Counted from the stretch's first letter, positions 33,179 through 45,434 are shown. The stretch: 64,000 nucleotides of DNA from Pistacia vera (GCF_008641045.1 NW_022196244.1:186001-250000), one strand, 5' to 3'. Numbers and translations: made by a program. The notes: generated by a model not told the origin, from the letters alone.

Positions 33179-33900
33179 TTAAACTTCAATAGGCAATCTG
33201 CTAATAAGAAATGTTGCTATATGAAATGTATTCCACCAATAATCTAGAGGCATTGCTACATTTGCAAGTAATGTCAGTCCCATCTCAGTGATATGCCTAT
33301 GTTTTCTTTCAACTTTTCCATTCTGCTGATGTGTGTGTGGACATGGATGTCTAAAAACAATTCCCAATTTATTAAAATAAGACAACAATGGTTTGAACTC
33401 TCCTCCCTAATTAGTTTGAACACTTTTTATCTTTGTACATAATTGCCTTCCCACCAAATTCAAGAACTGAACAAAAACATTATAGGTTTTAGATTTCAAT
33501 TTCAAAGGATAGATCCAACTATATCTAGAGAAATCATCAACCAATACTAGATAGTACTTATATCCTTCCTTAGAAACTATTGGTGCAGGTCCCCATACAT
33601 CAGCATGTGCCAATTCAAAAATAGCTTTTGTATGCAAATCAACAGAAGGATAAGAGATCTGATGTTGTTTTCCATACAGACAAGCAACACAAATTTAGTT
33701 TTTATTCAAGTTAGACGCATTACAAGATACATTGATTTCTTGAAGTACCTTTGACAAAATATGATAGTTAGGATGTCCTAACTTTTGATGCCATCTTATT
33801 ACATCACCGGAAGTACTACTTCCTAAAGCTATTGACTTAGAACACACACTTTCATTAGTCAACTTATTTATAGAACTCTTACTACATTCTCTTATTTCTT
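33179..33900 (-). pseudogene. Copia no. 1 integrase
   Basis: Zinc-binding WHQKLGHPNYHILSKVL and CVACLYGKQHQIS (stop before it), then core ELAHADVWGPAPIVSKEGYK and LVDDFSRYSWIYPLKLKSK (first Asp), and HQQNGKVERKHRHITEMGLT (Glu). Stops occur between the three open blocks 33179-33388, 33407-33637 and 33660-33900. The key residues are present. Confidence 0.85.
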
Positions 33901-33913
33901 TGGCCTTTATTCC

Positions 33914-34450
33914 TTAGGAACAGATTTGATCTGAAGGAATTTGCAATTGATACAATCCCTCTTGAAGAACTCCCTTCAATAACACTTCCTTTGAATCTAT
34001 ATCCTTTATCACACAACATTCAACATAAAATTCAGCAACAACATTATTGTCTTTTGTTAACTTAGAAATGCTAAGTAAGTTCTTAGTAATTTGTGGTACA
34101 CATAAGACACGTTTTAGATAAAGAGCTTTATTTGATCTTAGATAAGAAATGGAAGAGTAACTTGTATGTGAGATATTCAAATGTTGTCCACTGCGTACTT
34201 GTAGTTTCTCACCTCCTCCATAATTTTTGCTAATATCCAGATGACTAAGATCAGATGTTATATGGCTGGTTGCTCCTGAGTCAATGTACCAGGATGGATC
34301 AAACATAGTAGTTGGCTGAGAAAAATAGGAACTTGGACCAGCATGCCTAGTTGACAACAAAGTATCAAATCCTGCTTGATTCATAGTCTCATTTGTTTCT
34401 AACTTTTGACTTTGTAAAGCAATGTTGTCTTTAGAGAATTGAGCCATCAT
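33914..34450 (-). pseudogene. Copia no. 1 protease
   Basis: 178 open codons. SWYIDSGATSHITSDLSHLD has the intact DSGA active site, followed by LYLKRVLCVPQITKNLLSIS and the GAG-pre-integrase start VLLKGVLQEGLYQL. Confidence 0.88.
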
Positions 34451-34501
34451 TGCTTGTTCTGCTCCAACAAAATTTGAAGCACTTGGACCAATGTTATGAT
34501 T

Positions 34502-34983
34502 CTAAGCTCCTTGATAAGAAGCACCAGGACCAGTGTTTTGATTCCGAGCTCCTTGATAAGATAGATTGAATATGTGATAACATTGTATGGCAGTGTGTCC
34601 TGGTTTATTACAGACTTGGCTGATAACTTTGTTTCTAACAAAATTCTTCTCCTTTCCTCTTCCTTTACCAAATCTGTTTGGTTCTTGGAATGCAGTGTAA
34701 GCAGCAAAGACACCTTTTTCCTGTGGATATTTCATTAAGGAACCATAACTTCCATATATAACTGGCTGACTAAATTTACTACCACCATGGTACCCCAGAA
34801 AATTGCCATTAGGACAAACCACATGATCAAAATTGCTCATACTGAATTCACCTCTTTTTGTGTTAGACTGAGGTAAGACTGTTGGTTTTGCCAAGTAAGC
34901 AGAGTGTTCACGTAAATTTCCGTATGCAGTATTGTGTCTCTCTATACGCATTTCATGCTTTTGCAAGTAAAATTGCACTTCCT
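34502..34983 (-). pseudogene. Copia no. 1 gag C-terminus
   Basis: It continues the capsid across the 34984 insertion (FYLQKHEMRIERH). The zinc knuckle has lost its first Cys (SQVCNKPGHTAIQCYHIF). The end carries a duplicated YQGARNQNTGPGASYQGA segment. Confidence 0.87.
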
Positions 34984-37900
34984 TGTAATACCCACATTCA
35001 GAAATATGGTAGGGATTATTTTATAGTCATAGTGAATATATTTAACTAGTTTTATAGAGGAATTCCATGAAAGTTTCAATAGGGGCAAAATGGTCATTTC
35101 ACTCAGAATCACGTGTTCAAGTGAAGATTTGGCGAATTATAGATGAAATATGGAAGAAGTATTGATGGAATGATGATTTCGGCTAGATTAGGAGTTGAGT
35201 TTTTGGTGAGTTTTGTTCCAATTTTGAGGTATTTGGAGAGATGTGGAAGTGTGGCCAACCAAGTACTTGTATGTGCATGTAAAGTGTTTGATGAAATTTC
35301 AAAAAGAAATGAATGCATAAATTTGTTAAATATTGTTGAAGATATTGTTTGAGAAAGGAAGGAATTGATGTTAAATGGTTGTATTAGACTTGACCAAGTA
35401 TAAGTTTAAGTGTTTAAGAGTACATTTTGTTATGCCAAAATTTAGAAAAACACTTGGTTATGTTAGTTTAATGAAATGAATGGCCTTTAGTGCATGGTTC
35501 AAGTTGCTTGAACTTTTAGCATTAGTTTGAATGGCATATTGTATTTAGTCATTGAATTATGAGTTTTGAAACCTATGACTTTAGAAAAGCGATGGCAAGA
35601 ATTGCATATTAAATTGTTGCAATAATGTAGTATTGATGATAGTAAAAGATGGGTGATTATATTATAATATTACAATATGCCACAATAAGTTGTCAAGCTT
35701 GTATGCTTAAAATTAGAAAGATCATCCAAATAATGGCTTGGCCAAATGAGTATATTGTTATTTCTTGTTTTGAGATTAGTTACAAACAATATGTAATAAG
35801 TGATTTTATTGTATGAAGAATAGAAAAGCTTTCCTAGGTATAGATATCAAAAGAAACATCAAAAAAATAGAAGTTTGATTTATGTATTAAATACATGACC
35901 ATTTTAGAAATTGATTGGTATGAGTATAGTTTTCATGCCTTATTATATATTACAGGCTATAGAATTGTGCTAGAAGATCTTGAGAATATTTTTTATTGGC
36001 CAAAAATTTAGTTAAGAATGTTAGGAAGAAATTAGAATTTAGCCAAAGTATATATGTTTTGCCATATGTTAGATTGTGTTTACAATGATTAATATGGCAA
36101 TATAGATTAATGTATAGAATGTAGCCAAAAGAAAACAAGAAAGAAGGGCATGTATAACAATTGAAGTTGATGGTCATGTTAAGAGAATGCAAATTTATGG
36201 CATTAAAATTTGTATTTAGAAAGTTGTACAAGGCATGTTTGTAACATTAGAAAATATTAGAGAGTAGTTTAATGACATGATTATGTGATATATATAAATT
36301 TGAGAAAATCTAATAGCATAATTGGGCAAGTTAGTAGACTTAATACATAAGTTGTGGCATAGATTTTTATAGAAAAAATTAGATTGCCCAAAATGTAGAA
36401 TTCATTCCCTAGTTGAATTGTGCCGTTTTAATATCTCACTAATAGAATTATTTAGAAGAGTTTAATTTGTGAGAGATAATGTAATTGTGTATGTGTACAT
36501 TTTACATAGCATGATATAATTGAAGAATTACAGAATTATGTAGAAATTATAGAATCGCGTACGCACACACGATGCATAGAATTCAGAAATAAAGAATAAA
36601 ATATAAAATGCTTAAGTTAAGCGTGTTAGTAGAATAGAACTTTGGGCTTTCTAGAAAAGTATAGGTATAAAAGCCTTAGAATTAATAGAATCCATGCCAG
36701 AGTCAGACACGTATTTTGGGATCATACATAGACAACATATAAATACATGACATAGCATAGCATGTATTTCAGAAATTTTAAAATTATTGGAAAATATCTA
36801 GCTAGTTATTTTTCAGATTTACAGAGCATGTTTTCAGAGGGCTGTTGCGATGGGGAACCTGCAAGCATTCACTGCATTAGTTAGTGGCGACAGAGATGCA
36901 GAAGTTTCCCACATGCATGCTGCCATCAGTGAGCGGCCTCAGAATAGAAAACAGAATGTTACAGTCCGCTAGAAGTGCATGTGGAAGAGGACTGTACTTA
37001 GAAAGAATTTCAGAATACGCTCACATGGCCAAGGTTCCAAATCCATGCCTTAGCCTAGTCTGATCAGTAAACTGGAACAGAATACATAAAGAGAAAAAGA
37101 AAGAATAGAATAAGAAATATAAAATAGAAAGAATTTCAAAAAGAAAGGAAAATAATTTCAGAAAGAATTAGAAAAGAATTTTCAGGAAGAATACAAACAT
37201 GATCATTTGCATATGCATAAGACATTTTATGTGCATTGCATCTTATGCATATATGCATAGATTAAAGGGTTTATTTTATTATTGCATGTCTAATTAGCCA
37301 AGAAAAGAAAATAGAAGCCTATGAGACTACGTGAGAAAAGAAAATAGAAGCCATTGAGACTAGCTAAGAAAAGAAAATAGAAGCCTATGAGACTTGCCAA
37401 GAAAAGAAAATAGAAGCCCATGAGAATGGAGAAGAAAAGAAAATAGAAGCCTACGAGAATAGAAAAGAAATTAGAGATATATGAGAAAAGAACATAAATT
37501 AGATACATACTAGAAAAGAATAGAAATTAGAACCATGACAAATAGTAAGGAAACTGAGCGATTTGTCGAGTAGAGAAGGAAACAGAGAGATATAATCTAG
37601 TAGAGAAGAGAAATAAAATGATAAAGAATAGCACAACACTAGAAAGATTTAGAAAGATTTGAGAGAAATAGAAGACTGCTAAGTAGTACGCCTGATAATA
37701 AAGAGAGAAAGCAAGCAGAAATTTAGAAGCAATACAGCAAAAATGAGGATAGCGGAGTAAAAGCATAGTTAGATTTGATTTACTTACTGAGCATTTATAG
37801 CTCACCCCGTTGCTTTCTTTATTTTTGTAGGTATTAGATTGTAGTGGTCGGGAGATGTCAAGCTAGAGAGAGGATTGCACACATTGTCTCAATGAAGGAA

Positions 37901-38145
37901 TTAATATGGATTTATGTATGTATTTTTTGTAGTAATAATATTTAGAAAAACATCTTCACGCTTTCTGATTCATTAGAAAATGAATCTTATTATTTTTATA
38001 TATGTGAGAAATAGTTTTTGTGTAATAGTATTTTATAACAGGATTAAGGATAAAAAATTTTAGACGAACACCCTTTTTAAGCTAGCAATTCTCTGGATTC
38101 TCTCTATAGGATACTCAGTGAATACTTGCCTTGTAGGAGATTACA
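34984..38145 (+). mobile_element. Solo LTR, gypsy type (3,162 bp)
   Basis: TGTAATACCC..GGAGATTACA with exact TSD TTCCT (34979-34983 and 38146-38150). It interrupts copia gag; removing it rejoins LTIQE with the following VQFYLQ. The block gagcatttatagctcacccc near its end gives plus orientation. It includes a 33-bp tandem array (37301-37460). Confidence 0.94.
37301..37460. repeat. 33-bp tandem repeat inside the solo LTR
   Basis: Five units beginning gaaaagaaaatagaagcc at 37302, 37334, 37368, 37401 and 37434. Confidence 0.85.
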
Positions 38146-38445
38146 TTCCTGAATAGTCAGATCATTCCTAGTGGAAAAATTTGCTACAATTGCATCATAC
38201 TCAAGACCAAGCCTATCAAGAATGAAAGCAATTAAGTCTTCTATTGATATATGAACTCCACTAGAATAAAGAGGATCATCATATTCTTTCATCTTCAAAA
38301 CATACTCATTTATAGTTAATGACTCCTTTTTTGTGGACTGAAGCATATTTCTTAAGTGCATTGTTCTGGCTCTAGAGTCGGTAACAAAATGATGCTCAAT
38401 CCAAATCTCATATGAACTTTGGCACTTTGCAACATGCCTAAACAT
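38146..38445 (-). pseudogene. Copia no. 1 gag core
   Basis: MFRHVAKCQSSYEIW, RTMHLRNMLQSTKKESLTIN, FILDRLGLEYDAIVANFST, NDLTIQE. UBN2-type capsid. The C-terminal residues of the open frame past 38146 come from the inserted LTR and are not gag. Confidence 0.87.
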
Positions 38446-38527
38446 GGATTCTGAAATTGATCCAAACAGCTAGCTCACCAAAAATTGGTCCATTCTTTTC
38501 CACTTAGTATAAGCGGGATTAGGTTTC

Positions 38528-38800
38528 TTAATAGCAACAAATTAAAGAACTCTCAGATTCTTCCTCAACAAATGGTGATGGACATACTTGAGCTCCTGTT
38601 ACAAATCCTTCAAGCTCAAAGGAAACTAAGGTTGGAACAACTTGTGACTTCCAGTAATTGTAATTCTTCTCAAACAACTTTATCGAAATAACAGGTGATG
38701 AATTGGGAAAGTTGAAATTCGAAGTTGAGTTTACAGGATTCATACCAGGATTCAGAGAGAAATTTACTAAATTAACACATTTTTCACTTGAATTAGTCAT
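38528..38800 (-). pseudogene. Copia no. 1 gag N-terminus
   Basis: It starts at ATG 38800 (MTNSSEKCVNL) and contains SIKLFEKNYNYWKSQVVPTL and ELEGFVTGAQVCPSP. About 75 bp around this start are duplicated at 40919-40995, where a second start (MANSSKKC) is found, so the true original start may be the right-hand copy. Confidence 0.8.
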
Positions 38801-38844
38801 GTTTGAGGTTGAATTGAACTAATTTGCAGTTCCTTTTACGAAAT

Positions 38845-40918
38845 TGTAATAACTTCTTTCTACTTTCATATTCATTAAATATATCAATAAAAGATAAGCA
38901 TATTTATCAAATCAGTTGGGCCCAAATTTTTTTTCTTTACTTAATAAATACATTCTTTACACAATACAACATCATTTGTACAAAAAGACTCTAAAAAACA
39001 GTGGACAGTGTAGCCAAATCTCCCTGCTTGCCGACGTCCATCTGACCAGGTCCTCACCTATGACCTGTACAACAAAGAAAACAACGGAGTGAGTACAAAG
39101 ATGCCCAGTAAGTAATCTCCTACTCTATAATCCCCGTGTATTACTCATCAATTCTTTCCGTACTCTTGTCACTTTCTCTAATTCTAGTTCTCACTATTCT
39201 TTTCTTTCTTTCTATTCTCATCACCCATGGGGAATATCATAACCATGCATGGATGAGACATTAGAGCATAACAATGCTTTTTCTTTCTTTTCTTTTATTT
39301 CTATTCTTTCTTTTTCTCATTCTCATTCCGCTTTCTCATAGCGGAGACCGCTCTCTCTCATAGCGGTTTACATGTATTCTGCTCTCTCATGGCGGAGACC
39401 GCTCTCTCTCATAGCGGTTTACATGCATTCCACTCTCTCATGGCGGAGACCGCTCTCTCTCATAGCGGTTTACATGAGGGTAACTCTACACCCACGGGTT
39501 CCCCATCGCACAACCTATTTTCTTTTCTTTTCTGTAGCACTTAACAATCATTTTATTCTCTAGTTCTAATTCTTTCTTTCTCTTTATTCGAAGAGAATTG
39601 GTTCTTTTCTTTATCTCTATTCATAGAGTGTTTCTTTCTCATTTCTCATATTTCTTTCTCATGTGATTATTCAATTAAACATATGCATAAGGATGACTCA
39701 TGCCTAAAATCTTTCTTATATGCATTCATGAAATGCAAATATGCTATGTTGCATAAAGTAAGGTTCTCTACTCCTACTCATGCTTCTTTTAGGCATTTCA
39801 TCAAACAATATGTGTGCATACAAAAACTCTATTCTAACTTTAATTATACTACTTTCTTAATCATCCAAAATAGAAGTTCAACTCCTTTAAATCATCACAC
39901 ATCCTGCAAAGGAAACACACTTCGAATATTCCTCTCAAATTCTTCTAATTCTCTCCATATTTCTACCAAAACTTATCAACCCAATCCACCCTACTCATGG
40001 TGGGAATTCTTTCATAAAACAACATTGAACTCATTCATGAATTTATCAACTCATTTCAAACATAGAAATTCAAGCATTAAACATATGTAAATTTCTACAC
40101 ACCATTCAATCAAGCCAATCACAACTTAGGTGAATTTACTTACCTTAAGCTCAAGGAGAAACCACTTAAGCTCTCTACTCTTGATGGCTTGATACTTCCT
40201 CTTAAACCTTCAATACCAACTCAATAAGGATTCTACTCTTTCAACAATAAAACTTACATCTAGAGTAAGGATTCTCACCTTTTAGTGCTTAGGAGCAACT
40301 TGTAACAATTTCTAGTCAAAAGCTCTTCAAAGATCCTTGGAAAAATTGAATGAAAATTTGAGAGAATTGAAGGATGAAAGAGGCGGTGGAGAAGAATCAA
40401 GTGAAAGGGTTTCTAAAGCTAAACCCTTAATATCTCATATTTTCTCCACTCTTTCCCAAAATACCCTTGCTCCTTCTTTGAAATTCCACCTAAGACCTTT
40501 TATTCTTTGCAAAAAAAACCCCATTCAAACTATTCTCCATGCAATTTCCTTACATTTCACTCCCCACTTTTCCTGCTAAAAAGGGGTAGAATGGTCATTG
40601 AATCTCAAAAGGAAGAATTCTCTAAAACTCAAGGGGAACATTCAGCCCAGTCTTTGCCGCGACGAAGCTATTTTCTTCGCCTCGGCAAAAACTCACAGCA
40701 GCTACGGGGTTGTAGCACTTCATCGCCGCGGCAAAGATGCTTCTTCGCCCCAGCGAAGGCTGTAACCTCAATATTTCGCCAAGTCTTACAAATTTTCAGG
40801 GCAATCACTCAACCAAACCAAACAATATTAACAACATACAGACCCAAATGAGGATAAATCAACAAACATTCAAGCCATTCATCAAATCTTAACTACGTAC
40901 CTCAAGTGGGGCGTTACA
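38845..40918 (-). mobile_element. Solo LTR, gypsy type (2,074 bp)
   Basis: Minus strand TGTAACGCCCC..GAAGTTATTACA, exact TSD GAAAT (38840-38844 and 40919-40923). It sits exactly at the junction of a 75-bp tandem duplication of the copia gag leader. Its 5' part matches 49677-49910. It includes a 51-bp tandem array (39334-39477). Confidence 0.93.
39334..39477. repeat. 51-bp tandem repeat inside the solo LTR
   Basis: 2.8 units starting tctcat at 39334, 39385 and 39436. Each contains inverted gcggagaccgc and catagcgg elements. Confidence 0.88.
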
Positions 40919-41101
40919 GAAATTAACACATTTTTTACTTGAATTCGCCATGTTCGAGGTTGAATTGAATTGATTTGCAGTTCCTTTAGAAACGTTGACT
41001 TCAGTATCCATTGTTCTATCTTCTTCACCCTTGCTGTCTAACTTTTAGTAGATTTTAAGGAGCCAATCACGGCGACGTGAGTCTTTAGGGCTTTGATACC
41101 A

Positions 41102-41535
41102 TGTTAGTTTATGAAAATTTTGTTTGTTAGCTCTTGTCAAGTAAAGAAGAAGGAGGGAAGAGAAAGTCGAGAACTTTCTTGAGCTTAGAACTAATACATC
41201 CATGCACTCTACTCAGTGTTGTATTACAATTTGTTTTTATAATGAATAGGAATGTTGAGATGGCAATCCATGTGAAAAACTCATCTCATCCGTTCAATAA
41301 ATGAAACAACAAACACAAATCTAATTACTTTTGACCATTGGATTGACTGAAGTGCTTTGAGCTGCTTTGTTGAAGAAGAGTTGCTTCTACATACTTTCAT
41401 TTTAATCTCTTCAGCTTGCATTTGTCTTCACATTGTGTTATCAAATCTATGCTGTTTCTAGCTTCTTAAACTAACAGCACTTAACAATTCTTAACTCTTG
41501 TAGCTGATGCCGTTAACTTCTTATATACTTTAACA
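41102..41535 (-). repeat. 5' LTR of copia no. 1
   Basis: 434 bp, TG..CA. Followed on the minus strand by the initiator-Met-like primer site at 41101-41088. Confidence 0.92.
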
Positions 41536-42087
41536 AGAACCAATTCAATCCAGTTATGTTTTCCAATTTATAAATTTTAATCCATTTTATTATTTGTTAT
41601 TATGTGACAATTTTTTTTTTTTAGTTATAATGCTTGATAGATTTTTTTTATTGGAATTATTTCTATTTATTATATTATTTTTGAAATGAGCTACCAACTT
41701 GTGTCTCTCTAACAAAATTATTTGTTCAAAATTTTTAGGACGATCATTTTCCTTATGTTTAGATTGTATAATAATTCTCTAGTTCCAAATTATTTAATTA
41801 TAAAATAATCGTACTTTAAAAATTTTTAATAAGGCATTTAATCAAGTTGGATTTAGATGGGATGGATTTATTTTTTATTCACTTGGATGCAATTTTCTTA
41901 GATCCCATATGATTGAATTGGATTGGATTTTAAATTTGTATAAATTGGATTGGTTTAGATTGAATTTTAGTTTTCAATATATTGGATTGGATGGGATTAA
42001 AAAATCTAAAATCCAATAAATACTTGAATTGTATTGGATTTAATAAAAATGATTGGTTTTGAACAAATGAGCAACCCTAGCAAACAC

Positions 42088-42340
42088 AAAAATATTGAAT
42101 GTAATAAGAGCTTCACCCAAACAATTCCTTCAAAGACGTGAGGTAGACTCCCACCAATGATTAACCTCACCTTGAAGCATAAATATAACAAGAATAGCCT
42201 TTTAATTTTCACGACATCCAAATTCAATGATTGTGAATATCTTCCCTATTTGTTTCAACCAAGATTTAGCTACCAATCAACTCACTTTTCATGACGACCT
42301 TAGTCTGCAAAAAATCAATGACTAAGGGTGAGCCGTCAAC
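42088..42340 (-). pseudogene. G1 gag N-terminal part
   Basis: Remnants of the gypsy capsid start (a NQIGKIFTIIE-like segment, then a LQGEVNHWWES-like segment in a shifted frame, normally LQGEA.HWW). It continues into 29773 across the hAT element. The 5' boundary of G1 is unresolved. Confidence 0.6.
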
Positions 42341-43261
42341 TCGCTAAGCAAACATTATACGTAAAAAAAGCATACAAAATAGTTAAAAAGTATAATCATA
42401 AAACATCAAACAAAAATGTTTGTGGACAATAAACATAAAACATAAGGTTCAAACAATTTCATATAATATTGAGCAACAATTTGCGGATTTGGAAGCACAG
42501 TGGTGGATTTCTTTCGTGGCTATTATGGATTGCTTGTTGTTGTGGCTATGGAGGATTATCCCTCTGGTAGGTGGTGGTTGTGTCTTAGGTTCTGATTTCG
42601 AAAATTATTGGTTTGATTGATTTGTATGAGATAGTTGTTTGTACTCTAACTTCTCAAGTAAAAGTAATGGAAAATGGTTGTGTTTTTGCAATTTGTTCTG
42701 AAATTTTTATTTCATTGTGTATGAACTCTTTGTTTTGTTCTTGAATTTAGAAAATCTTGCAGGGATGAGGGAGGAACTCAACAGTTGTTTGTGTTGAAGT
42801 TTCCGCAGAAAAGAATGGAGAATTTGAGAACAAAAAGAAAAGAAATGAAAGAGAAAAATAAAAATGAAAGAAAAAATAAAGAAATGAGAGAAAAAAAATA
42901 AAAAGACAAAGAGAATGAAAAAAAAAAAAAATGAAAGAGAATTTCGGAAGAAAAAAAGCGAATTAAAGAAAAAAATAAAAGTATCATAGTCAAAATTGTT
43001 TTGTAAAAAAAGAATTGGTATATAGTGAAAAGGGTAATATAGACTGCTACAAACAAAAGAAATTGGTAAATGATAAAAAAAGGGTAAAAACGACTTTTCA
43101 AATCAAAAGGAAAGAAACCTTAAAACTTAACTGACGGTATATAATCATTTACCAAAACTGTGGGGGTGCTTAAGATTAGCCAATCTCTGAGGAGGGTAGA
43201 TAATAAAACCCAGAGTATTAATGTTAAATGTATTCTAGTAATGTTTTATGAACAAGATCAC
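42341..43261. other. Region without a recognised gene
   Basis: 42330-42475 is a copy of the repeat also at 2830-2992. 42480-42770 is of higher complexity and GT-rich on the plus strand, like a gene or intron fragment, but I recognise no protein. 42815-43090 is an A/G-rich tract of aaagaaatgaaaga type. 43100-43261 is unassigned AT-rich DNA. Confidence 0.4.
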
Positions 43262-44340
43262 TATTGCGTACTTTCACAAACATGCATATTTAGCAAGTGC
43301 ACGAATCGCAAGAAGTAATGAAGTGATAAATAGAGTATCATTCTCACGAGGATTAAATGTTAAGTACCAATTTTCTTAGCTTTATAATTAATTGAAGAAC
43401 ACAAAAATGTTTGGATTTGTGGGAGAAAGTAAAGCTAAAATTTAAATCACAAAATTTAACAACTGAAATTAAAAGTAAACTAATTAACACAAATTCAATT
43501 CAAGGCAAGAGAGGTTAGGGTTTCAACTTCACTAGGATACTCTAATTTAATCTACAATTTCTGTTGCTTTCAAGTTCACAAGCAAGGATTATAAATCGGA
43601 CTCCCTAATTTGTAGAATATACTTTCTCAGGCTATATTCTCCTACTTATCCCTATTAACCTTCCGCACCCAACAAAATAAAGATTAATAGTTCAAAGTCC
43701 ATTAAGTTAAGTGGAATCCTAAAGAGATTTAATAGATCGTTGAACCCATCTCTAGCGTTCGCTTAATCTATGGTGTTTACTCTAAGAAGCTAGCATATGA
43801 ATCACTTCTCAGTCTCATCATAGACTTATGTAATTCATTTAGGCAACAACAAAAACACAAACACACACAAAAACAAATAACATAAAAAAACACTTAAAAC
43901 TAAATGAATTAATAGTCTCAAACTAAAACAAACAAACAAACTAAACACACAAACAAGGTAAACACAAAAATTTCAAAAATTTCCTAAATTTTCCTAGCCC
44001 TAAACTTAGAATGACATTGTCCCTAATGTCAACCAATAATGAACATAAGAGTATAAAAACGAGCTTAAGGTATGAGATACTCCCATGATTAATCCGTGAA
44101 GGTCGAAGTGAGCACAATTCTGGACTTTCCTTCATCGTTTTTCTTCATCCATGAAATCTGTCAAAACACATAAACTCAAGGGTCCAAAATGTGTTAGAAA
44201 ATCTCACAGATTATGGAAAAAAATTACATCTCAATCTCAAACCTTAGCAGACTAAACCTAAAACCTAAGAATGCAAAAACAAAATAAACGTAAAAACAAG
44301 AAATAACTGAGTTTCACTATACAAAAAAAATAAAAATTAA
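43262..44340 (-). repeat. 3' LTR of the Athila-like element (inner boundary uncertain)
   Basis: The left part matches 49405-49676 closely over about 270 bp. The inner end cannot be fixed because the other LTR is truncated. It contains no coding sequence. Confidence 0.6.
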
Positions 44341-44384
44341 AATAAAACAAAGGAAAATGTGTTTTAGGCTTCACTCATCACCAT

Positions 44385-45434
44385 CCTCTCCCTCATTGTC
44401 GTCATCATCAGGAATTTGATCTTCCTTTTCTTGCTAATCTTGCCATTGGAAGTTGGACACATCAATGCCCAAACTGGTGCAATGCTTGTACTGCATCTCA
44501 TACATCATTCGAGTTTGATTAGCCATCCAATCTTGGCATCTTTCCATTATGTTCATCTTGGTTAGGATTTGTTACAATACCTCATTTGTTGTGGGTGGGG
44601 GTGTAGGTGCAGTGGCACTGAGAGTGGGTCTTGGTCTTTTTGAGCTTGCTCCAATGGTATGTCTATCTTTGAGCCTCTAGTAATAAGCGTGGTTGAGGAA
44701 TGGGGTAGGATGACGAAGTGGTTCATCATCTGCCTTTTGAACTCCAATGTTCATACAATTCTCCATGATGAGATGAGGGAAGGCATAGCTAGCTCTCACT
44801 GGTTTGACCGAATGCCTTATATCCTCCATTATGATTCCGCCCACATCCACCTATTTTCTAGTTGCAATGACATAAAGTAAAATGGCTCTTTCTGCATCCA
44901 CTGACTATAGTGTGTCTCTAGAATCAGCCTCGTACAAATGAAGTATTGCTAGATTCTAGCCATGACTATTAAGTCAGTCCCCTTTAACTTTCTCCTTCCC
45001 TTTTTAGTGATCTCCCAAGAGGTACCTGGCTTTGCTATTACCTTAATTATCTCTTCAAAATTAATGTCCATAGCCTTGAACTCTAGGTAATCATCATGTT
45101 CTATTGGCCTAATTTCATAAAATTCATTGATGATCTTGGCACTAAATGGAACCTTGACACCCCTCACACAAACATGCCTGGGATCACACCCGGGGAAGTT
45201 CGCATAAAACTCTCGTATAATGGGTTCTACGGCTAGATGTTTAGGTTCTTCCATAAAGGTTACCCAAGTTCTTCTTGTTGCCCATTCTTCAACAAAGATA
45301 CTGGTCATCCCTCTCTGGGCAATAAAACCTTTGTCCTTTCTCTGAATGGCTGCTTCATAATGATTAGCCTTAACATTAACAAACCTATTATCTACTTGCT
45401 TGCCCTTAACCTTCGGAGTAGATTTAAGTTCCAT
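44385..45434 (-). pseudogene. Athila-type late ORF (putative plant transposon protein domain)
   Basis: The first 161 codons are open: start MELKSTPKVKGKQV, then IQRKDKGFIAQRG, a WATRRTWVTF segment, PIIREFYANFPG, VCVRGVKVPFSAKIINEFYE. This resembles the plant-transposon protein domain carried by Athila elements after gag-pol, whose function is unknown and which is sometimes called env-like. The rest is in broken frames to an acidic end IPDDDDNEGEDGDE and stop at about 44373. I see no clear signal peptide or membrane segment in the first part. Confidence 0.7.

Larger units (their letters stand above)
29985..41535 (-). mobile_element. Copia retrotransposon no. 1 (11.6 kb with two solo LTRs)
   Basis: LTRs 29985-30424 and 41102-41535, TSD AAAAC/AGAAC (4 of 5). 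The primer site TGGTATCAAAGCCC (minus, 41101-41088) is one base off the initiator-Met consensus. Purine tract TTGAGGGAGGA (minus) abuts the 3' LTR. Domain order gag, protease, integrase, RT, RNase H. Solo LTRs at 34984-38145 and 38845-40918 fall in gag and its leader. Without them it is about 6.3 kb. All domains carry stops or frameshifts. Confidence 0.93.
29774..42079. mobile_element. hAT-type element (about 750 bp) split by copia no. 1
   Basis: Ends TAGGGCTC and (reversed) TAGGGTTGCTC. TSD GCAAAAAC (29766-29773) versus GCAAACAC (42080-42087), 7 of 8. Many subterminal aatccaatcc/ggattggatt repeats lie in both outer parts (29790-29984 and 41536-42060). Removing the copia and its TSD leaves about 750 bp with no transposase. 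It is inserted in G1 gag. Confidence 0.82.
11856..42340 (-). mobile_element. Gypsy element G1, dispersed by nested insertions
   Basis: Collinear fragments of a single minus-strand Ty3/gypsy element: gag (42340-42088, 29765-29250), protease (29190-28890), RT (28560-27973 and 27411-27250), RNase H (27242-26994) and integrase (24926-24852, 12769-11870). The gaps are exactly occupied by insertions whose TSDs I can read (12770-24846, 24927-26988, 27412-27964, 29774-42079). Sequence continuity across each gap supports one original element. Every domain has stops or frameshifts. LTRs were not identified at either end. Confidence 0.72.

Noticed and set aside
42778..43101. 107-codon Phe/Leu-rich minus-strand frame, apparently a membrane protein
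   Set aside because: A/G-rich low-complexity DNA on the plus strand produces TTT/CTT codons on the minus strand.
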